DNA of 39,273 nt from Pseudomarimonas sp964350895 (GTDB lineage: Bacteria; Pseudomonadota; Gammaproteobacteria; Xanthomonadales; Xanthomonadaceae), in the NCBI GenBank assembly GCA_964350895.1, contig CAYGMG010000019.1, positions 1 to 39,273 on the forward strand, written 5' to 3'. Shown here piece after piece: positions 16,241 through 24,065 of the stretch. Numbering within the stretch: position 1 is the first letter of the stretch; every line of letters starts with the position of its first letter. The position numbers and the translations under genes were made by a program. The notes under the pieces were generated by a model. The model was not told the origin of the DNA and did not search any database. It worked only from the letters and a program-made list of their open reading frames with translations.

Positions 16241-16689
16241 CAGGGGTCAGAGTGCACTTTCGGAATTGCCTTACGCGAAAAGAGGCTGGCGCTGACTGAC
16301 GCACGGTGCCCTCCGCGCCAAGCTACCGCGACCTTGAATCCAGGGCCCCAGAATGGCTCGCCAGCCGCGACTCGATCTTCCCGGCGTTCCCCAGCACATT
16401 GTCCAGCGCGGGAACGACCGCCAGCCCTGCTTCTTTGAAGACGCGGATCGCCATCGCTACCTGGACAGCCTGCGCGAGGCGGCCTCGAAAACTGACCATC
16501 TCTGCTCGTTGAAAATTCGGGCTTAAATCAGTGCCATTCAACTCTCGCCCCTTGTTCGATGTTGGTGCCACACACCGCGACCCGATCGATTCCGCGCCAC
16601 CATCGAAGCCCAACTCAACCGACGCGCAGGTCCCGCACGAATCGGGCGCCCAGCAAGCCGGAGAGCTGAAAGTGCGCTCTGAGCCCGGT
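16241..16689 (+). mobile_element. Decayed RAYT unit bounded by inverted repeats
   Basis: The left end (16241-16261) is the complement of GAAAGTGCACTCTGACCCCTG and the right end (16669-16689) reads GAAAGTGCGCTCTGAGCCCGG, so imperfect inverted repeats bound the unit. Between them are the N-terminal and C-terminal coding fragments of a REP-associated tyrosine transposase with the middle missing. An extra repeat copy (16530-16558) lies at the internal junction. Confidence 0.75.
16353..16682 (+). pseudogene. REP-associated tyrosine (Y1/HUH) transposase remnant
   Basis: From ATG 16353 the translation MARQPRLDLPGVPQHIVQRG continues NDRQPCFFEDADRHRYLDSLREAA, the classic start of TnpA-REP (RAYT) proteins. 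A TAA at 16524 ends it after 57 codons. Further on, in the same frame, 'DRFRATIEAQLNRRAGPARI' and 'GRPASRRAESAL' precede the TGA at 16680-16682, matching the usual RAYT C-terminus. The HUH motif and catalytic tyrosine region (about 100 residues) are absent, so the protein is inactive. Intact relatives move or maintain REP sequences. Confidence 0.85.
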
Positions 16690-16721
16690 TCTACCTGTTT
16701 GACCCAAGGGGCCATGCAGGC

Positions 16722-17369
16722 CTACAGATCTTCGACCATCACCTGAGCTTTGGGCTCGGCATGGACCCGGACCTTACCCCTGGTGCCCAGTGGCATATTC
16801 CTTTTCTGCTCGGTGCCGTTCGCGATCATGACTGCGCCACCTGGCCCGATGAGCGGGATCGGGGCTTGAACGGCATTGGTTTGTTGCAACGCTCCGTCCT
16901 TGAAGCGCGGATCGAGAGCAATCGCCAGATAGGTCACGCTGTCAGTATCGATGATCAGGTGCTTTGTGTAGGCCTGTCCACGGCGCACGAAGGCATCGAA
17001 ACCCACGCGGTGCATGGATTGCCCCTTTTCATCCATCAAAATGATCGCGGTCGGAACCGTTTCCTTGCCAAGCGTCAGTGCCTCGACCGTTAGGTCAAGG
17101 CGCTTGTGGGAAGAGTCGATAGAGTAAAGCAGGGCCAGCACCCTCTCCCCGTCCAGCTCTGCGCACCGCGCTTGCTTGGCAAAGTCCAATGCGCGGGGCG
17201 AATAGCCACGCCGTGGCCGCTCCGTCAGCAGTGGCGTGACATGCGACAACGATGCAACCGAAGTGCAGGCATCCGTGGCCATGCCGGAGTCAGCCCTGCG
17301 CTCCACCTGCGGCGATGCACACGCGACAAGGAGCAGACTGAGCGCCCCGAGGCGGGGCTTGCAGGTCAC
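16722..17369 (-). CDS. Predicted lipoprotein of unknown function (distal gene of pair)
   Basis: A 215-residue protein with a lipoprotein signal (PRLGALSLLLVAC-AS, Cys near residue 17). The mature part has 'PRALDFAKQARCAELDGERVLALLYSIDSSHKRLDLTVEAL', 'TAIILMDEKGQSMHRVGFDAFVRRGQAYTKHLIIDTDSVTYLAIALDP', then a linker and a beta-rich tail. The middle weakly recalls the MalM fold (periplasmic maltose-operon protein), but I would not assign that. It begins with GTG, which overlaps the stop of the upstream lipoprotein gene (GTGA), so the two are translationally coupled. The pair sits between two RAYT remnants. Confidence 0.65.
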   Translation of the reverse strand: MTCKPRLGALSLLLVACASPQVERRADSGMATDACTSVASLSHVTPLLTERPRRGYSPRALDFAKQARCAELDGERVLALLYSIDSSHKRLDLTVEALTLGKETVPTAIILMDEKGQSMHRVGFDAFVRRGQAYTKHLIIDTDSVTYLAIALDPRFKDGALQQTNAVQAPIPLIGPGGAVMIANGTEQKRNMPLGTRGKVRVHAEPKAQVMVEDL

Positions 17370-18115
17370 AGCTGCTGATTCAACGACTCGACGACGCGGC
17401 CGACGGCCGAACCAAGCCCCTCTGCCAAGGCAGGCCCGGCCGCATCAAGGTCGTCGAAATCGGGATACACATGTACGTCGTCGGGCTCGATACTCACTCC
17501 CGACGACTGTCCGAAAACGTTGTTGTAGACGAACAGGTCGCTCATCAGAACGCGCTCGCCTTTTGCGTCAAGCAGGCGCACGTTAAGCACGACAGTCGGG
17601 CGGTATGGCGCGCCGTCGCCTACTCCAGCAGACGCATAGCCCGTGAAACCGAAATTTACATCGAGAATCGCGTCCACCCCTTCGGTTGCAGGAGCATAGG
17701 CCTTGCGCATGCCCCATGCATCCCGCTTCACGCCCTTCTCTTTCTCTGGCGCCATGATTTCATCTGGCCAGTGCAGGGCCACACCTCGAGCGGTGAACGC
17801 ATTTTCCAACGCCTGCCTGAGATGCTCTGCCTGGTCGAATCCCGCCAAGCGCAGGTGATCGCGCAGCTTGTCGCGCTTTGGAACCCGATTGGTCTCGGCG
17901 ACGACGGCACCGATCAAGCCAAAGCTGTGCGCAGGATTGTTGAGGATCACGAGATCAGGTTCGGAGCGCCTCATGGCAAGAACCTGCACGTTCTTGACCC
18001 GCTCGAACTCGTCGGCGCTAAGGGTAACGCGCTTTGGAGCGCTTACGCATCCGCTCAGCAAGACCAAAGAGAAGAGTGAAAGTACGCAGGCTCTGAACGA
18101 TGGAATGGCGTGCAC
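17366..18115 (-). CDS. Predicted lipoprotein of unknown function (proximal gene of pair)
   Basis: About 249 residues. GTG 18115 is chosen because it gives a compact lipoprotein signal (HAIPSFRACVLSLFSLVLLSGC, lipidated Cys at 23); the frame is open further upstream but without protein character. The mature sequence has 'FERVKNVQVLAMRRSEPDLVILNN', 'LRQALENAFTARGVALHWPD', 'DAILDVNFGFTGYASAG', 'YRPTVVLNVRLLDAKGERVLMSDLFVYN', reminiscent of outer-membrane-associated lipoproteins with strand-rich domains, but I recognise no family. No clear SD precedes the GTG. It is co-expressed with the next gene. Confidence 0.6.
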   Translation of the reverse strand: MHAIPSFRACVLSLFSLVLLSGCVSAPKRVTLSADEFERVKNVQVLAMRRSEPDLVILNNPAHSFGLIGAVVAETNRVPKRDKLRDHLRLAGFDQAEHLRQALENAFTARGVALHWPDEIMAPEKEKGVKRDAWGMRKAYAPATEGVDAILDVNFGFTGYASAGVGDGAPYRPTVVLNVRLLDAKGERVLMSDLFVYNNVFGQSSGVSIEPDDVHVYPDFDDLDAAGPALAEGLGSAVGRVVESLNQQL

Positions 18116-18225
18116 GGAGGAAGGGGCCCATGTAATTGAGACGCGCTTTTTAGCATGCGTTGCGACACCACTCAAGGCTTGGATCGGGAGCACGCAAGGG
18201 GCCGCGGAGGTCAGCTCTAGAATGC

Positions 18226-18384
18226 AAACAATGCAAGACCTGACCCCGTGCTGTGCTCCTGCAACGCCGGCATGCCCCAGGACCCGATCGCTTCCGCGCA
18301 TCCATCAAAGACCAGCTCAACCGCCCCGCAGGCCCCGCAAAGATCGGGCGCCCAAGAGGCCGGAGCGCTGAAAGTGCACTCTAA
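18226..18384 (+). pseudogene. Second RAYT transposase remnant (C-terminal end only)
   Basis: The left part carries GCAAACAATGCAAGACCTGA ahead of CCCCG, of the kind found at RAYT ends. Then 'DRFRASIKDQLNRPAGPAKI' and 'GRPRGRSAESAL' lead to the TAA at 18382, a close match to the C-terminal fragment of the first remnant (RATIEAQLNRRAGPARIGRP). No N-terminal part is left. It lies upstream of the lipoprotein pair's start. Confidence 0.75.
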
Positions 18385-18414
18385 CCCCCGTTTACTTGAC
18401 CCCTGTTTACCAGA
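18370..18414 (+). repeat. RAYT-associated terminal repeat, two tandem variants
   Basis: GAAAGTGCACTCTAACCCCC at 18370 is followed by a partial second unit TTGACCCCTGTTTACC. It forms the right end of the second RAYT remnant and lies about 200 bp upstream of the first FG-GAP-like gene. Confidence 0.6.
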
Positions 18415-18611
18415 TCCCTGTCGGCCCCACCTGCAACTCAATCCAAGGTGCTGTGGTAATCTTCGCCGCCTTCGGATGACGCAGCTTTCCGACCCCTGAT
18501 TCGGCCGCTTCGAGCCAGGTACCGGTTGAATCGACGGCTGCCTCCTCTGAAGACTGAATTCGAGTGACTTCTACGCCCCTTAAAGCATTCCTGCCGAACG
18601 TAACAATCGCC

Positions 18612-20747
18612 ATGCGAATCACAATGCTGCTTGCTAGCGCTCTGCTGGCCCTCCCGTGTGCTGCACAACCACAGCTCGCCCTCGAGATTCAGTGGACAAA
18701 CTACCAGCCGTTCTATGACCCCGGCGGGCGCGGCATGCTCGTCTTGGACCTGGAGGGCGATGGTCAGAATGAAGCCATTGTTTCCGGGCAGACGTCGACG
18801 TCATTCGGTTTCAACGATCACAGCTTTATGGCGACACTCCGGCATCGCGGCGGTGAGTTCCGTCAGACCCACGCGCACCTGCTGCGTCCCGGGCAAACCT
18901 TCAACGGAAAGCTCCAAGCCCTCCCAGTGCCGCCGGCCGCGCCCGGCCGCATCGTGGCTTCGCTTTTCGAAGAAAACAATATCTGGCTGTCCAGCGACGA
19001 CATCCACGAGCTAGTTGTGTTTGAGGGACCGGGCTTTCGCAGGATTCAGGAGATCGCGCTTGCCAAAGAGTTCAGGCTCATGGGTGTCGCCGACATCGAT
19101 GCCGATGGCGACTATGAGGTGCTTGGCCAATCGGAGCGCTACCCACAGATCCGGGATCTTGAGACAGGCGCTGTAGTTTGGACCGGCCTCGAGCGTGACC
19201 AGAGCCTCGGAGCGGGACAGCTAGACTCGGACCCCGCTCTAGAGATCATCGTCTCCGGCGCCGAGGGAACCGTGCTCGATGGTGCTAGCGGGATGGTTCA
19301 GTGGAGCTATCCGAATGGCTTCGTTGGACAGCCGGTGGTGGGGGACTTCGACGGGAATTCAGAAACTCTCGAGTTTCTTATCATCCATCCATGGGGCCCA
19401 ACAGTACTGTTCACCGCGACTCCGACATTTTCGCCAGTCTCTGACTTTGACACTGGGCAGGTTCAGTCATTCGTTGTGTTCGACGTTGATGGCAATGGCT
19501 CAGATGAACTCGTGTTCGGTTCAGCCCAGGCGGGCCAGTTGGTGATCGCCTACCAACCTTTCGATTGGACCAATCCGGTGTTTTCTCACCAGCAATACGA
19601 AAGCGGAGTTCAGGGTTTGGCAGTCGGTGAACTTGATGGGGATCCCGCACCCGAAGTGATCTTTGGAAGCGGATCGACGAGCACCGGCCCGGATCTATTG
19701 GAGATCTTCGACTCGGCGACCAATCTCAGTCAGTTCAGCGAGATCGATGTGCGAGGACCGCACTCGAACCTGTTGGTGGCGGATATCGAACAAGACGGCT
19801 CTCCGGAGATTGTCTATGCATCAATTGAAACCGGATCGGGCTTTCGGGGGCATCGGATCTCAATTGCTGATGCGGCAACAGGTCAAGTGCTTCGCGAGCG
19901 CACCCTTGAGTGGCGGGCCATTGGATCAACTGCTGGCCCGCAGCTTGTTGCCCTGCAGCTTGACGATGACGCTGCGCTGGAGATCGTGGTAGCGAGTGCA
20001 ACCGGATACTCGTCTGCAGTGCGGGTCTTGGACGGGTCCTCGCTCTCAGATCACTGGGCCTCAGCAGATGGAGCCAACTACGGAGGCCCGATTGACGCCT
20101 TGTCTTCTATGTACTTCAACGGTGACGACGTTCCAGATGTCGTAACTGCCAGCGGCGGTCGGATTATCGTGTGGAGCGGGATAGACGGCACGATCCTTTG
20201 GAGAAGCGTTCCGTTCGGGCAAGCGCGACCCGACACCAATATCGCGATAGCCAACATTGACGAAGACCCTGCATTGGAGATCGTCGTGCAGAATGAAGCG
20301 GGATTGATTGCAGTCGATGCTGCATCCCGCTTGCTGGAGTGGCAGTTCGTTTCCGAAGATCCGTTGATCTGGCTGCAGATTGAGGGCGCTGGCCCCGCTT
20401 GTCGGCTGGTCGTCTACGAGCCGCGCCGCCTGTCGCGGCGACACTGCGGTACACGCACTGTCGATACAATCCGAAATTACGCGGTGCCAAACGCACAGTT
20501 CGTCCGGCCCGTAACCGATTCCACCGGTGATCTCGTGTTTACCGATGGCGAACGCGTGATGATCCAGCGCCTTGAGTCCATCCTGTCCTCGACCGAAGCC
20601 TTCGGTGTTTCGCTTGGCTTCAATAATCGAGGGGTAGTAACCCGCATGCATGGCCAGCTCAATGTTTTCCTGGGCGACTCCCTTGCGGTGCGCCGTCTTG
20701 GTCCAAACGCCTTCTATGTATTTGCCTCAGGATTCGAACAGAACTAG
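18612..20747 (+). CDS. Secreted FG-GAP/VCBS-like beta-propeller protein with C-terminal GFE motif (paralog 1)
   Basis: A 711-residue protein with a signal peptide (MRITMLLASALLALPCAAQ). Repeated Asp-rich loops suited to Ca2+ run through it: LDLEGDGQNEAIVSG, VADIDADGDYEVLGQ, LDSDPALEIIVSG, VFDVDGNGSDELVFG, VGELDGDPAPEVIFG, VADIEQDGSPEIVYA, LQLDDDAALEIVVAS, ANIDEDPALEIVVQN. Each D.D.D...E[IV] loop and following strand is an FG-GAP/VCBS-type propeller blade. Near the end a Cys pair (CRLVVYEPRRLSRRHC) precedes a final domain, and the protein ends 'YVFASGFEQN'. No SD is obvious, and GTG 18564 is another start. It is paralogous to the next gene. Codon use is less GC-biased than the flanking core genes. 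Confidence 0.85.
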   Translation: MRITMLLASALLALPCAAQPQLALEIQWTNYQPFYDPGGRGMLVLDLEGDGQNEAIVSGQTSTSFGFNDHSFMATLRHRGGEFRQTHAHLLRPGQTFNGKLQALPVPPAAPGRIVASLFEENNIWLSSDDIHELVVFEGPGFRRIQEIALAKEFRLMGVADIDADGDYEVLGQSERYPQIRDLETGAVVWTGLERDQSLGAGQLDSDPALEIIVSGAEGTVLDGASGMVQWSYPNGFVGQPVVGDFDGNSETLEFLIIHPWGPTVLFTATPTFSPVSDFDTGQVQSFVVFDVDGNGSDELVFGSAQAGQLVIAYQPFDWTNPVFSHQQYESGVQGLAVGELDGDPAPEVIFGSGSTSTGPDLLEIFDSATNLSQFSEIDVRGPHSNLLVADIEQDGSPEIVYASIETGSGFRGHRISIADAATGQVLRERTLEWRAIGSTAGPQLVALQLDDDAALEIVVASATGYSSAVRVLDGSSLSDHWASADGANYGGPIDALSSMYFNGDDVPDVVTASGGRIIVWSGIDGTILWRSVPFGQARPDTNIAIANIDEDPALEIVVQNEAGLIAVDAASRLLEWQFVSEDPLIWLQIEGAGPACRLVVYEPRRLSRRHCGTRTVDTIRNYAVPNAQFVRPVTDSTGDLVFTDGERVMIQRLESILSSTEAFGVSLGFNNRGVVTRMHGQLNVFLGDSLAVRRLGPNAFYVFASGFEQN

Positions 20748-20884
20748 CAGGCTATCGTCCCGACTCGAGTGGCCGCCCTTTGTAATATCTCCGCTGAGGG
20801 CTAGCGCCATTTGTGTCGCTTGGCATCGTATTGGCTCGCCTGCTAGCTGCGCTCATGACGATTCAGAAAGAGAGATTCTCGACC

Positions 20885-23020
20885 ATGCGTTTCTGCCTCG
20901 CTGCACTAGCTATCGCTTTTCCGTTTCTCGGTTTCAGCCAGGCCAAGCTGCAGGAAGTGTGGAGCAACCTACAGCCGGCCTACAACCCTGGTAGTGCAGG
21001 CCTTCTGATCGTAGATCTGGACGGGGATGGCACGAACGAGGTTGTAGTTTCGGGCACGACGGAACCTTCAGGCGGTTGGCGCGGAAGAAGCCACTTCACG
21101 GTCCTCAAGCGGGTGGATGGCGTTTTCAGGCTGGTCAGCCGCGTTCCTCTCGCCCGAAACGAGACTTTCGTTTTCTCGGAGATGAAGCAGATTCCTGTCG
21201 CTCTAGGCCAGCCAGGAGTATTCCTCGCATCGTTGCAGGACGAGAACGGAGGAAAGCTGGTTGTCTTTGAGGGTCCCAACTTCAGACGACTGCGCGAGAA
21301 TGTGATCGGTTCTCGAAATATCCGTGGTGCGATCCGCCCGGAGTTGTTCTACGTCAGAGGCGTTAAGGACATCGACGCAGACGGCGACCTGGAAGTTCTC
21401 GGCTCGATCGGCACGAACGCCCAGATCCGTGACCTGAACAGCAACGCAGTCGTGTGGACGGGGGCGGAAGGTCAGCAGGCCGTGGATGCTGGCCAGCTGG
21501 ATGCCGATCCTGCCCTTGAGATTGTGGTGTCTGGAGATGTTGGAACGGTGCTTGACGGTGCCACACTGGCTGTCGAGTGGACCTATTTTGGAGGCTTCCA
21601 AGGAAGACCAGTGTTGGGAGAGTTCGACGGAGACTCCAGCACGCAAGAGTTTGCAATCGTTGGGGCGTCTGATACCACGACGGTCTTCGCTTCGAGCCCC
21701 TTTTACTCTCCGATTTCTGATTTCAAGGCTATGCAGACCTCCCGGTCCGTCGTGTACGACATGGATGGCGACGGTTCCGATGAGTTGATTTCTGGAACTA
21801 GACCGTTGAGCGAGATTGTGGCGTACCGGCCCTGGTCTTGGACCGTGGCTTATTCCCACGCCAATCCAGTTTTAGGTGTCAACGATCTGTCCATTGGAGA
21901 ACTCGACGGAGACTCCTCACCAGAGATTGTCTACGGTGGAGGATCGGGAAGTGGCTCGCCAGCAATCCTGAGGATCATCGACGTGTCGAGCGACGCCGTG
22001 GAATACAGCGCTTTCGACGCAATGGGCCCTCATTCTAATGTAGCGGTGGCGGACGTCGACGGAGACGGGCAATTGGAAGCGATCTATGGCCCGATCGAAT
22101 CAGCTGCTGGTCGCGAAGGAATGCGGGTGTCGATCGCCGATGCGGCAACCGGGGAAGTGCTTAGAACGTGGACACCTGATTCCACTGTTCGACCTTTCTT
22201 TGACCATTGGGGCCCGCAGCTCGCTGCCATCAATCTTGATGCCGATCCGCAGCTGGAGATCGTTGTGGCCAGTGCCTTTCACCTGCATCCTGGCGTGAGG
22301 GTCCTGGACGGTTTGACCTGGGAACTGCAGTGGGAAGGGTTGGACGTGGAGGGCTTGCAGAGGCCGCTCGGGGCACTCGGCTCAATGTTTTTCAATGAGG
22401 ACGAGGTGCCTGATCTCCTGACCTCCGGATCCGGCAGGCTGCTAGTCTGGGACGGCGCCACCGGAGAGCTGCTGTGGAAAACCGACGCATTCGCCATTGC
22501 GACGCCCAACACCAATGTGCTTGCTGCGAACATCGACGAGGATCCAGCACTGGAGATTCTTGTGCAGAACCAAACCACGGTGGTGGCTTTCGACAGCAGG
22601 ACACGCATGCTGGAGTGGAATCTCTCGCCAGATGAAACCACTATCGGAGTCTCGGTAGAGGGCATCAACGAGGACTGTAGAATCGTAACTTACGGCGTCT
22701 CGAAGTTGGTGCGAAGGCTTTGTTCTACGCGAGAGAAGTCGTCGGAACGAGCGTATTCACTGGCACCAGCTACTTTCGCGAAGGCCGTAGAGGACTCGCT
22801 CGGTGAATTGGTGATCAGCGATGGAAAGACTGTCGTCCTGCAGCGGGGGAACACCACCTATGCGACTACCGGCGATTTGGGCGATGGCATCGGTTGGAAC
22901 AACCGCGGTGCAATCCTCCGGGAATTGGGTGGACCGCAGTTGCTGATGGGCGACTGGTCGACCGTGCGCAGGTTGGCGCTGGATTCCGACTTCGTCTTCC
23001 TTAGCGGTTTTGAGGAGTGA
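20885..23020 (+). CDS. Secreted FG-GAP/VCBS-like beta-propeller protein with C-terminal GFE motif (paralog 2)
   Basis: Also 711 residues, aligning along its whole length with the gene just upstream: signal peptide (MRFCLAALAIAFPFLGFSQA), 'EVWSNLQPAYNPGSAGLLIVDLDGDGTNEVVVSG', 'VKDIDADGDLEVLGS', 'LDADPALEIVVSG', 'VYDMDGDGSDELISG', 'IGELDGDSSPEIVYG', 'VADVDGDGQLEAIYG', 'INLDADPQLEIVVAS', 'ANIDEDPALEILVQN'. The Cys pair (CRIVTYGVSKLVRRLC) is conserved, and it ends 'FVFLSGFEE'. AAAGAGAGA precedes the ATG. It is a tandem duplication with marked divergence. Surface or extracellular location and Ca2+ binding are inferred; the ligand is unknown. Confidence 0.85.
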   Translation: MRFCLAALAIAFPFLGFSQAKLQEVWSNLQPAYNPGSAGLLIVDLDGDGTNEVVVSGTTEPSGGWRGRSHFTVLKRVDGVFRLVSRVPLARNETFVFSEMKQIPVALGQPGVFLASLQDENGGKLVVFEGPNFRRLRENVIGSRNIRGAIRPELFYVRGVKDIDADGDLEVLGSIGTNAQIRDLNSNAVVWTGAEGQQAVDAGQLDADPALEIVVSGDVGTVLDGATLAVEWTYFGGFQGRPVLGEFDGDSSTQEFAIVGASDTTTVFASSPFYSPISDFKAMQTSRSVVYDMDGDGSDELISGTRPLSEIVAYRPWSWTVAYSHANPVLGVNDLSIGELDGDSSPEIVYGGGSGSGSPAILRIIDVSSDAVEYSAFDAMGPHSNVAVADVDGDGQLEAIYGPIESAAGREGMRVSIADAATGEVLRTWTPDSTVRPFFDHWGPQLAAINLDADPQLEIVVASAFHLHPGVRVLDGLTWELQWEGLDVEGLQRPLGALGSMFFNEDEVPDLLTSGSGRLLVWDGATGELLWKTDAFAIATPNTNVLAANIDEDPALEILVQNQTTVVAFDSRTRMLEWNLSPDETTIGVSVEGINEDCRIVTYGVSKLVRRLCSTREKSSERAYSLAPATFAKAVEDSLGELVISDGKTVVLQRGNTTYATTGDLGDGIGWNNRGAILRELGGPQLLMGDWSTVRRLALDSDFVFLSGFEE

Positions 23021-23093
23021 TGTGCCGCCCCGCGACGTCCCGGCGTTTCAGTAGCACCTGGATTCAGGCCGCGGGCGAGATCGCGAGAAAGCT

Positions 23094-23124
23094 TTCAGCG
23101 GTAAAGTGCACTTCGACCCCTGTT
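23094..23124 (+). repeat. RAYT-associated terminal repeat copy
   Basis: TTCAGCGGTAAAGTGCACTT followed by CGACCCCTGTT, a variant of the unit seen at 9.8, 11.8, 16.2-16.7 and 18.4 kb. It lies just downstream of the second FG-GAP-like gene and is the last copy seen in the window. Confidence 0.6.
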
Positions 23125-23163
23125 CTCCTCTCTCACCGCTGAGGGAGCGAAACCCAAACACGA

Positions 23164-23649
23164 TCAGTCGTTATGGTCATTGGGGCCCGGAGAGGTCAAT
23201 CCGGAAGCCGACGGCGCTTCTGAGAGTACTCCCCTCACGAACTCTTCGACATTCGCCGACTGGCGGGCCACAGCATCGAACAGGTCCGATGAGATACTCA
23301 TCGAAGGAAACCCCCACCAATTTCTTCCGTCCTCGGTCGTGATTTCAAGGTGGATGCTTCGAGTCCATGGACGCCGCGACCTCGCTGGCAAATTTCCCTC
23401 CACTATCGAATCGTAGATGTTGTAAATCCCTGGTGACCCTCCAGCCTCCTTTCTGCTGTCATATACGCGAACAAGCCTTTCGTTCAGTGTTGCTATGTAG
23501 CACGAACCAATTCGTTCATCGTCACCAACTTCTGGCAAGTCCTCTCGGCCTGCGCCACGCCAGACAAGCAACTTCTTCTGCGTGCGCTCGATGAGCTCAC
23601 CTACAAATCTTTGCCACTCAGTTCGCATGCCGCTCTCTAGGCTTGCCAT
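23164..23649 (-). CDS. Hypothetical protein, second gene of a two-gene cassette
   Basis: About 161 residues, no signal peptide or membrane segment. 'MRTEWQRFVGELIERTQKKLLVWRG' opens it, then 'IGSCYIATLNERLVRVYDSRK', 'IHLEITTEDGRNWWGFPSMSISSDLFDAVARQSANVEEFVRGVL'. The arrangement (helix, strands, a Trp-Trp turn, final helix) suggests a small alpha/beta domain; I do not recognise the family. ATG 23649 overlaps the end of the preceding gene by 13 bp and follows GGAG; ATG 23628 is an alternative. Base composition is less GC-rich than the nrdJ region, which suggests acquisition. Confidence 0.55.
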   Translation of the reverse strand: MASLESGMRTEWQRFVGELIERTQKKLLVWRGAGREDLPEVGDDERIGSCYIATLNERLVRVYDSRKEAGGSPGIYNIYDSIVEGNLPARSRRPWTRSIHLEITTEDGRNWWGFPSMSISSDLFDAVARQSANVEEFVRGVLSEAPSASGLTSPGPNDHND

Positions 23650-24059
23650 TGAAGTGACTCCAGCATGTCCCGAAGCGACTCTTCCGCTCCAGCCATTAGT
23701 TGATGGCATCGCCTTGCTGCAGGCTCCAGCAGTCGAGGCCGAAGCGCTGAGCGAAGTTGTTCGGAAGTCGAGCGAAATCGCTCCGACTCCTGCTTCGGGA
23801 GCTTGCTTGAGATCGACTCCAGCACCTCCGAAGCCCTTTGTATCTTTTGTTCAGCCGCTCTGACGTTTCTTTCGAATGCGTCAAGATCCTCGATCAACTG
23901 TGGCCGGAGCTCGCAAAGCCGCTCTAGCAGCTGCGGGAGACGCGCCCGAAGCAGAAAGCCCTTCCGAATCTGGGAGACTCTAAGGGCAACAAAGGCAGTG
24001 AGGAACAGACCGAAGATCGAAGCAGAGTCCGCGATGTAGCTCATCCACTGCATGAGCAT
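23637..24059 (-). CDS. Small membrane-anchored coiled-coil protein, first gene of the cassette
   Basis: A 140-residue protein with an N-terminal membrane helix (about residues 7-28: YIADSASIFGLFLTAFVALRV), then basic 'RKGFLLRARLPQLLERL', then long Glu/Arg/Leu-rich helices to the end, probably a coiled coil on the cytoplasmic side. No family recognised. It ends inside the start region of the next gene, so the two are coupled. It begins 6 bp after the stop of the small NrdJ protein gene on the same strand, so it may be read through from the nrdJ locus. Confidence 0.55.
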   Translation of the reverse strand: MLMQWMSYIADSASIFGLFLTAFVALRVSQIRKGFLLRARLPQLLERLCELRPQLIEDLDAFERNVRAAEQKIQRASEVLESISSKLPKQESERFRSTSEQLRSALRPRLLEPAARRCHQLMAGAEESLRDMLESLQWQA

Positions 24060-24065
24060 GTCAAC

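Noticed and set aside
9803..23124. CRISPR array made of the GTGCACTCTGACCCC repeats
   Set aside because: Copies are kilobases apart, vary in sequence and orientation, have no regular spacers, and match RAYT ends.
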